NCBI GenBank assembly: GCA_017560705.1
Contig: JAFZEK010000014.1
Coordinates: 1-7,394 of the forward strand
Direction of reading: 5' to 3'
Length of the DNA stretch: 7,394 nucleotides
DNA from: Bacteroidales bacterium
Lineage (GTDB): Bacteria > Bacteroidota > Bacteroidia > Bacteroidales > P3
Under the pieces are notes generated by a model, which worked only from the letters and a program-made list of their open reading frames with translations, made no database searches and was not told the DNA's origin. The position numbers and the translations under genes were made by a program. Positions 1-6,392 of the stretch are shown one piece after another; the stretch's first letter is position 1; each line of letters begins with the position of its first letter.

Positions 1-178
1 AGAACTTTGGCTCTACTGTAGGTGGGTTGCTTACGCCGAAAAGCAATTCGATAAACGGCACTATCATAGCAAAAGAGAAAAGAGAAAAGAACACAAAACA
101 AATGTTGAAGAATACGTTTAGTGTTATTTCTTTTGGGAAAAAGCGTAGATATTTAAATATTCTGAATATGTCTTTCAT
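1..178 (-). CDS. N-terminal fragment of a probable ABC transporter permease/ATPase (cut by the window edge)
   Basis: The reverse strand reads ATG at 178-176 and stays open for 59 codons to the window edge. The product begins MKDIFRIFKYLRFFPKEITL and continues with one long hydrophobic stretch, about residues 18-48, ending in IVPFIELLFG. This resembles my recollection of the start of Bacteroidetes MsbA-like exporters: a short basic amphipathic head, an L/FFNI segment, then FSFA(L/M)I(V/I)P before a first membrane helix. In that family a membrane domain is followed by an ATPase domain, and the protein moves lipids or other hydrophobic cargo across the inner membrane. The ATPase part lies outside the window, so Walker motifs cannot be checked. 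An in-frame stop at 196-194 makes 178 the first possible ATG. It starts 23 bases after the OmpA-family gene and has no promoter of its own that I can see, so it is probably co-transcribed. That it is a real gene is fairly secure; the ABC assignment is inference. Confidence 0.66.
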   Translation of the reverse strand, partial: MKDIFRIFKYLRFFPKEITLNVFFNICFVFFSLFSFAMIVPFIELLFGVSNPPTVEPKF

Positions 179-201
179 CGTCTTACTAGGTGTTTATGTT
201 T

Positions 202-2163
202 TTATTTACGTGTTATTACAAATACTGTTCTTCTGTTTTTGGCTCGGCCTTCTTCGGTGTCGTTGGAGGCTGTGGGTTTTTCTGCTCCCATACCTCTATA
301 TTCTAGTCGGTCGGGGCGTATGCGTTTTTCTATAAGGTAGTCGTATACGGATTTTGCACGTCTTTCGGATAGTATTCTATTTTCTTCGGCATCTCCTACG
401 TTGTCGGTGTAGCCTTCGATGGATACATGCACTGTGGGGTTCTCTATTAGAAATTCTATAAAGGCATCTATCACCATGGTAGTGCTAGGTGTTAGGTTGC
501 TAGCATTGTTTTCGAAAGTTATGTCGTTGATGTTGTAGCTTACACCTTCTTCTATAGGGAGAATTTGGAAGCGTAGTGCCGAATCGGAGGTGTAGTTCTC
601 TTTTTTTGTAAATAGCATAGAGCTGAAAGCATATCCTTTTCTTTTTGCTATTAATATATAGTTTTTGTCCGAATCCAAAACGGCTGTAAATGTTCCGTCG
701 TGGTCGTCGATTTTATAGAATGTTTTCGCTTGGTTCCCACTTACGAAAAGTTCAAGTTCTCCGCCTATTGGGTTGTTGTTCTCGTCTTCTACTATGCCTT
801 TTATTAGAGTCACTTTGTTGGGGCGTATGGAGGGGTAGAGGTCGAACTCGCAGATGTCTGAATTGCCAAGCCCCGAATGTTTTGATGATGAAAAGTAGGC
901 TTTATCTCCGGTTGTGGTTACTCCGAAACACATTTCGTCGTCGCCGGTGTTTATAGGGTATCCGAGGTTTGTAGGTTTTCTGTTTTTCTTGTCGTTGTCT
1001 ATTTTTGTGTAGTACATGTCGTATCCGCCCAGTCCTTCCCATCCGTTGGAAGCAAAGTATAGCGACACACCATCGGGGTGGATAAAGGGTGAACATTCGT
1101 CGCCTTCGGTGTTTACAGATGGTCCTAGGTTTTCGGCACGGCCCCAGTCGCCGTTTGGTAAGCGTTTTACACGCCAAATGTCGGAACCACCCATGCCCCC
1201 AAAGCGGTTGCTAGCAAAGTATAGCACACTGCCATCGGGCGTTATAGATGGTTGTGATTCCCACGACGTTGCGGTGTTTACCATGTTGCCTGCATTCTGC
1301 GGCTCGCTCCAATATCCGTTTTCGTATATAGTGTAGTATATGTCGGAGTTGGAGTATTCGCCGTCGGTTTTTGCCGTTGAGGCAAAGTATAGCAGCTTGT
1401 TGTCGGCTGTAAGAGTGATGTATTTCTCGTTTTTTCCAGTGTTGAAAGGAGGGTCTAGGCTTCGTCCTTTGTTGAATTTGCCGTCTTTACCTCGCTTGCT
1501 TTCTAGTAGTTTTGGTGTTTTAGTTTCTAGCTCTTGTTTGTAGAACGAACTGTTGTCTTCGTTTTTCATCACTTCGCGTATGTAGTACATGCGGCTGCCG
1601 TCCACTGTTTGGTATGCCAAGTATTCTGCTGCCGACGATGATACGCCGCTTATGCTTTTGGGGTCGAAGGGTACGGGGTTAAGGTAGGCTTCGTTTAGCT
1701 TCCTCGACCAATGGGCGTACACTTCGGCTTGTTCTACATCTATGTCGTCGTATAGGTCGGGCTGTATTTCTATTTCCGAAAGAAACATGTCGAAGTTCAT
1801 AGCCGCACGCTCGTAGCGTTCGTAGCTGTAGTTTACTATGCCCATATAGTAGTGGACACGTGCATCGGCAAAGTCTGGACACAATTCTAGCACTTTGGAG
1901 AAGTATTTGTCCATGGCTTTCAGGTTCTCTTTTTGTGCAGCTATTAGCCCCATTAGGAAATAAGGCTCTGGTGCTTCGGGCTCTTGTTGTATGAGCTTTC
2001 GAGCTATATCACTGCTGCTAGTGTGCATGTTGCTTTCATAAAGTTTGTATGCCTGCTCATATTCTTTTTTTGACTTTCGGCTTAGCTCCACTTCGCATAG
2101 TTGTTGTGGAAAAGCACTAATATTTATGAGCAAAGCAATCAATATAACTATATTTTTTTGCAT
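202..2163 (-). CDS. PorE-like OmpA-family protein: TPR, PD40 beta-propeller, carboxypeptidase-regulatory-like and OmpA C-terminal domains
   Basis: This 653-residue exported protein is predicted to anchor an envelope complex to peptidoglycan. Residues 1-19 form a signal peptide (MQKNIVILIALLINISAFP). TPR-like helices span about 33-135. Four PD40-type propeller blades are visible at about 249-278, 305-332, 359-386 and 413-440, each with a D/G-x-x-x-YF-A/S-S core and a closing G-x-SDI/YDM. A carboxypeptidase-regulatory-like beta-sandwich covers about 450-535. An OmpA_C domain fills 545-651, with GYTDNVG and LSERRAKSV. D587 and R602 are spaced like E. coli OmpA D271 and R286, which bind diaminopimelate. 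This order matches P. gingivalis PG1058/PorE of the type IX secretion system. PorE is a lipoprotein, however, and C23 here is preceded by QQL, a poor lipobox, so signal peptidase I cleavage near A17-Q20 is likelier. Bacteroidetes carry several paralogues of this shape, so the PorE role is tentative. It has its own promoter and is followed after 23 bases by a probable transporter gene. Confidence 0.9.
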   Translation of the reverse strand: MQKNIVILIALLINISAFPQQLCEVELSRKSKKEYEQAYKLYESNMHTSSSDIARKLIQQEPEAPEPYFLMGLIAAQKENLKAMDKYFSKVLELCPDFADARVHYYMGIVNYSYERYERAAMNFDMFLSEIEIQPDLYDDIDVEQAEVYAHWSRKLNEAYLNPVPFDPKSISGVSSSAAEYLAYQTVDGSRMYYIREVMKNEDNSSFYKQELETKTPKLLESKRGKDGKFNKGRSLDPPFNTGKNEKYITLTADNKLLYFASTAKTDGEYSNSDIYYTIYENGYWSEPQNAGNMVNTATSWESQPSITPDGSVLYFASNRFGGMGGSDIWRVKRLPNGDWGRAENLGPSVNTEGDECSPFIHPDGVSLYFASNGWEGLGGYDMYYTKIDNDKKNRKPTNLGYPINTGDDEMCFGVTTTGDKAYFSSSKHSGLGNSDICEFDLYPSIRPNKVTLIKGIVEDENNNPIGGELELFVSGNQAKTFYKIDDHDGTFTAVLDSDKNYILIAKRKGYAFSSMLFTKKENYTSDSALRFQILPIEEGVSYNINDITFENNASNLTPSTTMVIDAFIEFLIENPTVHVSIEGYTDNVGDAEENRILSERRAKSVYDYLIEKRIRPDRLEYRGMGAEKPTASNDTEEGRAKNRRTVFVITRK

Positions 2164-2239
2164 AGTAGTTCGGTTTTATTTTCTCTTAATGTCTTACTGC
2201 TAGTTTGTTAATAAGAAAATTTTGAGTGCTACGGCTTTA

Positions 2240-2266
2240 CAAAGATAAGAAAAAATATATAGGCAA
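2240..2266 (-). promoter_or_regulatory. Probable Bacteroidetes promoter for the OmpA-family gene
   Basis: On the reverse strand TATCTTTG (2247-2240) matches the Bacteroidetes -7 element TAnnTTTG exactly. A TTG at 2266-2264 lies 16 bases upstream, closer than the usual 19-21, so the -33 element is uncertain. Transcription would begin near 2235, giving a leader of about 70 bases before the ATG at 2163. The leader ends GAGAAAATAAAACCGAACTACT and is A-rich with no Shine-Dalgarno sequence, as is normal in this phylum. The TTG lies inside the 16-mer repeat at 2261-2276. Confidence 0.6.
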
Positions 2267-2276
2267 CTTCTAAAAA
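2261..2276. repeat. 16-mer direct repeat, copy 1
   Basis: The word AGGCAACTTCTAAAAA occurs here and again, in the same orientation, at 7352-7367. The match ends at the next base. Read on the reverse strand this copy contains GAAGTTGCC just upstream of the -7 element of the OmpA-family gene, so it may be part of that promoter. A genome-wide intergenic element is the alternative. Confidence 0.6.
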
Positions 2277-2347
2277 ATTCTACGTTCTAGGAAATATTAT
2301 TATTAAATAAATGGACTTTTGCGTGTTTTGCGTTTTTTCTTGGAATC

Positions 2348-2404
2348 TTTCTGTTTCTTTTTCAATTGCATAGCCCGCTATGATGAGTCAAAAGAAAGTA
2401 GAAA
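2348..2404. repeat. Interrupted inverted repeat with an inner hairpin
   Basis: The outer arms are TTTCT-G-TTTCTTTT (2348-2361) and AAAAGAAA-GT-AGAAA (2390-2404), giving 8 + 5 pairs around a small mismatch. Inside them CATAGC (2369-2374) pairs with GCTATG (2377-2382) across two bases, or CATAG/CTATG with a four-base loop as RNA. It could form a cruciform or an RNA stem. There is no T-run immediately after either arm that would make it a convincing intrinsic terminator, and it lies between divergent genes where none is expected. Confidence 0.6.
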
Positions 2405-2420
2405 TTTTCTTAAGAAAATT
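2403..2420. repeat. Perfect 18-bp palindrome
   Basis: AATTTTCTTAAGAAAATT equals its own reverse complement over all 18 bases. It abuts the right arm of the preceding inverted repeat. With one unpaired A, AGAA (2400-2403) and TTCT (2419-2422) could lengthen the symmetry. It is a candidate operator for a dimeric regulator of either divergent gene, but it is AT-rich and no regulator is encoded nearby. Confidence 0.6.
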
Positions 2421-2476
2421 CTGCAAATATCCTGCAAAGCAATTCTTGCAAGTAGCTGATAAAAGTCCTATTGCAA
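2421..2476. repeat. Cluster of four YTGCAA words
   Basis: CTGCAA at 2421 and 2432, CTTGCAAG (a perfect palindrome) at 2445-2452 and TTGCAA at 2471 give four similar words in 56 bases. Spacings are irregular (about 11, 14 and 25 bases). This could be a cluster of binding sites or chance in AT-rich DNA. Confidence 0.3.
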
Positions 2477-2508
2477 AATTTCTTTTTCCCTACTAGAAAT
2501 TTCTTTTT
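2476..2508. repeat. 12-mer repeated at a 21-bp interval
   Basis: AAATTTCTTTTT occurs at 2476-2487 and at 2497-2508, exactly 21 bases apart. The interval equals the unit length of the array that begins at 2527, although the sequence differs and the phase does not match. It may be a decayed or unrelated neighbouring repeat. Confidence 0.4.
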
Positions 2509-2526
2509 TTACTGGGATGGGAATTT

Positions 2527-2631
2527 AAATCACAACATGATTTAATCAAATCACGTCATGAGTTTATTAAATCACATCGTGCTTTTATTAAATCACGTCG
2601 TGATTTAAATAAATTGCATTGTGCTTTTATA
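2527..2631. repeat. Five tandem 21-bp palindromic units
   Basis: Five units start at 2527, 2548, 2569, 2590 and 2611, with no insertions or deletions between them. The consensus is AAATCACRTCRTGMTTTTATT. The first 17 bases of each unit are a dyad. Unit 4 (AAATCACGTCGTGATTT) is perfect, with 8-bp arms around one base; unit 1 keeps 6-bp arms; units 2, 3 and 5 each have two or more mismatches or G-T pairs. ATTTAAATCAC at 2523-2533 and GTGATTTAAAT at 2600-2610 form an 11-bp perfect inverted repeat that brackets units 1-4. The 21-bp period is two turns of B-DNA, so every dyad faces the same side. An operator array, iterons or a chromosomal binding site are all possible. The function is unknown. 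Confidence 0.88.
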
Positions 2632-2764
2632 AAAATATGTAGGGGTAATAATTTTTTCTAGTACCGGTTAGTTGCTTTGAGATGCCGGAATTCTTAGGTG
2701 AAAAGAACTTTTATTTTTCAGGCAACCCTTAGTATAAAATTCTCGATTCTAGGATTTATGTATT

Positions 2765-2795
2765 GAAAGTTGCACTTTCTTCCGATTGCACCGGA
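2765..2795. repeat. Small hairpins and TTGCAC direct repeat before the dnaE promoter
   Basis: GAAAGT-TGC-ACTTTC at 2765-2779 has perfect 6-bp arms around three bases. Next to it TCCG (2781-2784) and CGGA (2792-2795) form a second short inverted repeat. TTGCAC occurs at 2770-2775 and again at 2786-2791, 16 bases apart. All of this lies upstream of the dnaE -33 element, so it would act as DNA (a regulator site) rather than in the dnaE leader RNA. Confidence 0.45.
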
Positions 2796-2839
2796 TGAAT
2801 GCTAAAGATGAATAAGTTCAAAAATGAGATAGGAATAAG

Positions 2840-2870
2840 TTGTATATGGAAGAAAAAAAACGTATTTTTG
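2840..2870 (+). promoter_or_regulatory. Bacteroidetes-type promoter for dnaE
   Basis: TATTTTTG at 2863-2870 matches the -7 consensus TAnnTTTG at every fixed base. TTG at 2840-2842 lies 20 bases upstream, within the 19-21 expected for the -33 element. Transcription would start near 2875, giving a leader of about 30 bases before the ATG at 2905. The leader is A/T-rich and has no Shine-Dalgarno sequence. It probably drives both dnaE and the GSCFA gene. Confidence 0.75.
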
Positions 2871-2904
2871 CAGATTATTTATCATCACATAAACAATAGT
2901 TATT

Positions 2905-5900
2905 ATGGCTAATTTCACACATTTACACGTGCATACCCAGTATTCTATATTGGATGGAGCTGCAAATATAAAGGCGGTGCTAGAGCGAGTAAAAGAGCTT
3001 GGCATGGATTCGTTGGCTATAACGGACCACGGCAATATGTATGGAGTATTGGAATTTTTCAATACTGCTAAGAAGGTGGGTATTAAACCTATATTGGGCT
3101 GCGAAATGTATGTGGCCGAAGATAGACACAACAAGACGGGTCCTGAAAGCCGAAGCGGATACCATTTAATATTGTTGGCTAAAAATGAAATAGGTTATAA
3201 TAATCTTATCAAGCTATGTTCTTTGGGATTCCTGAAAGAGAACTATTATTATACTCCACGTATCGATAAGGAACTGCTTAGGCAATATTCCGAAGGGCTT
3301 ATCTGCTGTTCGGCGTGTTTGGGAGGCGAGTTGCCACAAACGATTATGAATAAAAACATCGATGCGGCTTCGCTAGTCGTAGAGGAGTTTAAGGAGCTTT
3401 TTGGCGAAGACTATTACCTAGAAATGCAAAACCATGGGCATGAGGACCAAAAACTTGTGAATGCCGCTCTTATTGAACTCTCTAAAAAGCACGGTGTAAA
3501 GCTTATTGCTACCAACGATATTCACTTTGTGAACAAAGAGGATAAGGACGCTCACCATATTCTGTTGTGTGTAAACACTGGTAGAAAGTTCGACGATGAA
3601 ACCAGTATGGGCTACACTGGAGAGGAGTATGTGAAGAGCGAAGAAGAAATGCTAGCATTGTTTGCCGAGTGTCCGGAAGCGATAACCAACACTCAGGAGA
3701 TTGTAAATAAAATAGAACACTTTGAGCTAGAACGCAACATTATATTGCCAAAATTCCCTCTTCCTGATGGCTTCGACGAAATGCAATACCTTACACACAT
3801 CACTTGGGAAGGTGCTGCAAAGCGTTATCCTGTAATGACCGACGAGATAAAGGAGCGTATACAATTCGAGCTGGATACTATAGAAAAGATGGGCTTTCCG
3901 GGCTATTTCCTTATTGTGCAAGACTTTATTAATGTATCTCGCAACGAGCTTGGTGTTATCATAGGTCCGGGTCGTGGTTCGGCGGCAGGTTCTGTTATTG
4001 CCTATTGTATAGGTATTACCAATATTGACCCCGTTAAGTATAAGCTACTGTTTGAGCGTTTTCTTAATCCAGAGCGTATTAGTATGCCCGATATTGATGT
4101 GGACTTTGATGACGAAGGTAGGGAAAAGGCTTTGCAATATGTGATGGATAAATATGGTGCCGACCATGTGGCACAGATTGTTACCTTTGGTGCTATGGCT
4201 GCCAAGTCTGCAATAAAAGACGTGGCACGCGTGATGGATTTAGACTTGCCTACCTCTAATATGCTTGCTAAGCTAGTGCCTGAAAAACCTGGCACCACGT
4301 TGAAGAAGGCTTTCGAAGAAGTGCCTGAGCTTAGAGAGTATAGGGATAATGGTCCTGAGCTTGTGAAGAAGGTGTTGAAGTATGCCGTGCAGTTGGAAGG
4401 CTCTATCCGCAATACCGGTGTGCATGCTTGCGGTGTTATTATTGGTCCTCAGGATATTTCCAATTTTGTACCTGTGGCTTCTGCCAAGGATTCAGACCTT
4501 ATGGTTACCCAGTTTGAAGGTAAGCTTATAGAGTCGGTAGGTATGTTGAAGATGGACTTCTTGGGGCTTAAAACATTGTCGATAATAAAGACAGCTTGTC
4601 AGAATATAAAGAAGCGTCATGGTGTGGAGTTGGATATGGACAATATTCCACTGAACGATGAACTTACATATAAGCTATATCAAAATGGTGCCACAGTGGG
4701 AACGTTCCAATTCGAGTCCGAAGGTATGCAGTCGCACTTGCGTGATTTGAAACCTACGCGTTTCGAAGACCTTATTGCTATGAATGCTCTTTACCGTCCG
4801 GGTCCTATGCAGTATATTCCTCAGTTTATTGCTCGTAAGCATGGCAAAGAAAAGATAGAGTATGACATACCTATGATGAGTGAATATTTGGACGAAACTT
4901 ACGGTATCACCGTGTACCAAGAGCAGGTGATGCTTCTTTCTCAATCCATGGCCGGTTTTACCAAAGGACAAGCCGACGGATTGCGTAAGGCTATGGGTAA
5001 GAAACTGAAGGATAAGATGGCTGAGCTTAAAACTAAGTTTGTGGATGGATGTAGAAAGAAAGAGTTGCCCGATGATAAAGTGGAAAAGGTATGGTGCGAC
5101 TGGGAAAAGTTTGCCGAATATGCTTTCAACAAATCTCATGCCACTTGTTATTCTTTTGTGGCATATCAAACGGGTTATCTTAAAGCTCATTATCCGGCCG
5201 AATATATGTCGGCGGTGCTAACTCACAACCTTAGCGATATTAAGAAAATCACTTTCTTCATCGATGAATGTAGGAGATTAAAGATTCCGGTGCTTGGACC
5301 CGATGTGAATGAAAGTGATATTCACTTTATGGTAAACGATAAAGGTGAAATACGTTTTGGCCTTGGAGCCATAAAGGGAATGGGAGAGAATGCTGCTGCC
5401 GAACTTATTGCCGAAAGGGAAGCCAACGGTAAGTTTACCAGTATTTTCGATTTCTTTGAACGTGTGAACCTGAAATCTATAAATAGTAAGAACTTGGAGT
5501 CGCTAGCCAAATCAGGCTCTTTTGATACTTTTAGCGATATTCACCGAGCTCAATATTTCTATAAAAAAGATACTGATTCTACCAATTTTATTGGTCGATT
5601 AATAAGATGGGTGAATAATAAAAACAGTGGCGACGCTGCACAGGTGTCGTTGTTCGACACTTGCGAGACGCTGAAACAAGAAGAATATCCGGCAATTCCG
5701 GAAGCTGAACGTTGGAGCAACAACGAGCAAGCCAATAATGAAAAAGAGGTGATTGGCTTCTTTATGTCGGGGCATCCACTAGATGATTATAAGGCGGAGA
5801 TAAAGTGCTTTACCAACACTCGTGTGTCTGAGCTTGAAGATTTATCTACTTTGAAGACTAGGCAAGATATAAAGTTTGCGGGTATTATAACTGCTTGTAG

Positions 5901-6375
5901 CAGTGGAATGACTAAGACCAACAAGCCTTTTGGTAAGTTCACCATCGAGGATTATGATGGTTCTTATTCCATTGCTTTGTTCTCCGACGACTATGTAAAG
6001 TATAGAAACTTTCTTCAAAACGATATGTTCGTTTTCTGTAAGGCTACAGTGAAAGAAAAAGCTTGGAAAAGAGAGGGCGAAGTTGAGGCGTTGGAGCTTA
6101 AGATTGTAGACATGATTTTGCTAGAAAGCGTGATGGATAAGTTTACGAAGAGTATAGTTATTCATGTGAAGCTAGGCGACATAACCGAGGACTTTTGTGC
6201 AAGAATGGAAAAGATTATAAAGCAGAACAAGGGCAAGGTTACTCTTTCATCGCTAGTGAGAGACGACATAAACAATGTGGAGTTGCGTATGATTTCGGAT
6301 AAGAAGGTGGATCCTCATGGATTTATCAAATCAATAAGAGGGATGGAAGAGATACGTTCTTTTGAAATTCATTAA
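2905..6375 (+). CDS. dnaE: DNA polymerase III subunit alpha (DnaE)
   Basis: This is the catalytic subunit of the replicative polymerase, 1156 residues long and apparently complete. The PHP domain opens with HLHVHTQYSILDG (6-18) and keeps candidate metal ligands H8, H10, D17, H42, E67, H87, C138, D205 and H207. The polymerase core has the GPGRGSAAGS loop (354-363), PDIDVDF with catalytic D396 and D398, and KMDFLGLKTL with D551, matching E. coli D401, D403 and D555. YRPGPMQYIPQF (630-641), YGITVYQEQVM (666-676) and FNKSHATCYSFVAYQTGYLK (741-760) follow. A helix-hairpin-helix region lies at about 817-853, a clamp-binding motif QVSLF at 913-917, and an OB-fold at about 988-1070. The start MANFTHLHVHTQYS is typical, and a promoter lies just upstream. 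A GSCFA-family gene follows after 17 bases, probably in the same operon. I see no frameshift or missing catalytic residue. Confidence 0.98.
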   Translation: MANFTHLHVHTQYSILDGAANIKAVLERVKELGMDSLAITDHGNMYGVLEFFNTAKKVGIKPILGCEMYVAEDRHNKTGPESRSGYHLILLAKNEIGYNNLIKLCSLGFLKENYYYTPRIDKELLRQYSEGLICCSACLGGELPQTIMNKNIDAASLVVEEFKELFGEDYYLEMQNHGHEDQKLVNAALIELSKKHGVKLIATNDIHFVNKEDKDAHHILLCVNTGRKFDDETSMGYTGEEYVKSEEEMLALFAECPEAITNTQEIVNKIEHFELERNIILPKFPLPDGFDEMQYLTHITWEGAAKRYPVMTDEIKERIQFELDTIEKMGFPGYFLIVQDFINVSRNELGVIIGPGRGSAAGSVIAYCIGITNIDPVKYKLLFERFLNPERISMPDIDVDFDDEGREKALQYVMDKYGADHVAQIVTFGAMAAKSAIKDVARVMDLDLPTSNMLAKLVPEKPGTTLKKAFEEVPELREYRDNGPELVKKVLKYAVQLEGSIRNTGVHACGVIIGPQDISNFVPVASAKDSDLMVTQFEGKLIESVGMLKMDFLGLKTLSIIKTACQNIKKRHGVELDMDNIPLNDELTYKLYQNGATVGTFQFESEGMQSHLRDLKPTRFEDLIAMNALYRPGPMQYIPQFIARKHGKEKIEYDIPMMSEYLDETYGITVYQEQVMLLSQSMAGFTKGQADGLRKAMGKKLKDKMAELKTKFVDGCRKKELPDDKVEKVWCDWEKFAEYAFNKSHATCYSFVAYQTGYLKAHYPAEYMSAVLTHNLSDIKKITFFIDECRRLKIPVLGPDVNESDIHFMVNDKGEIRFGLGAIKGMGENAAAELIAEREANGKFTSIFDFFERVNLKSINSKNLESLAKSGSFDTFSDIHRAQYFYKKDTDSTNFIGRLIRWVNNKNSGDAAQVSLFDTCETLKQEEYPAIPEAERWSNNEQANNEKEVIGFFMSGHPLDDYKAEIKCFTNTRVSELEDLSTLKTRQDIKFAGIITACSSGMTKTNKPFGKFTIEDYDGSYSIALFSDDYVKYRNFLQNDMFVFCKATVKEKAWKREGEVEALELKIVDMILLESVMDKFTKSIVIHVKLGDITEDFCARMEKIIKQNKGKVTLSSLVRDDINNVELRMISDKKVDPHGFIKSIRGMEEIRSFEIH

Positions 6376-6392
6376 GCATAAAACGCCAAATC

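Larger units (their letters stand above)
2164..2904. other. 741-base divergent intergenic region without a gene
   Basis: This stretch separates the leftward envelope genes from dnaE. Both promoters lie near its ends. Between them are the repeats listed separately: a 16-mer at 2261, an interrupted inverted repeat at 2348-2404, an 18-bp palindrome at 2403-2420, YTGCAA words at 2421-2476, a 12-mer repeated 21 bases apart at 2476-2508, the 21-bp array at 2527-2631, and a hairpin at 2765-2779. I found no open frame with a credible start, no tRNA fold and no recognised riboswitch. Stretches 2280-2345 and 2640-2760 are AT-rich and show nothing I can name. Confidence 0.75.

Noticed and set aside
27..335. 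Forward-strand open frame of 102 codons at the left edge
   Set aside because: It overlaps the tail of the OmpA-family gene and the start of the leftward transporter gene on the other strand. The reverse-strand reading has family-like sequence; this one has none.
2527..2610. ParB parS site
   Set aside because: Unit 4 contains CACGT within a dyad, but the flanks do not match the usual parS palindrome TGTTNCACGTGAAACA, and no parAB genes are in the window.
2527..2631. CRISPR array
   Set aside because: The units are contiguous, with no unique spacers of constant length, and no cas genes are present.
2497..2661. Open frame through the 21-bp array, which would encode heptapeptide repeats such as K-S-R-H-E-F-I
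   Set aside because: A 21-base unit keeps any open frame open automatically. The frame has no ATG, and the differences between units fall largely at second codon positions, so they are not synonymous. This does not look like selected protein coding.
4002..5190. Long reverse-strand open frames inside dnaE
   Set aside because: They overlap conserved polymerase motifs on the forward strand and show no recognisable protein features, so they are shadow frames.
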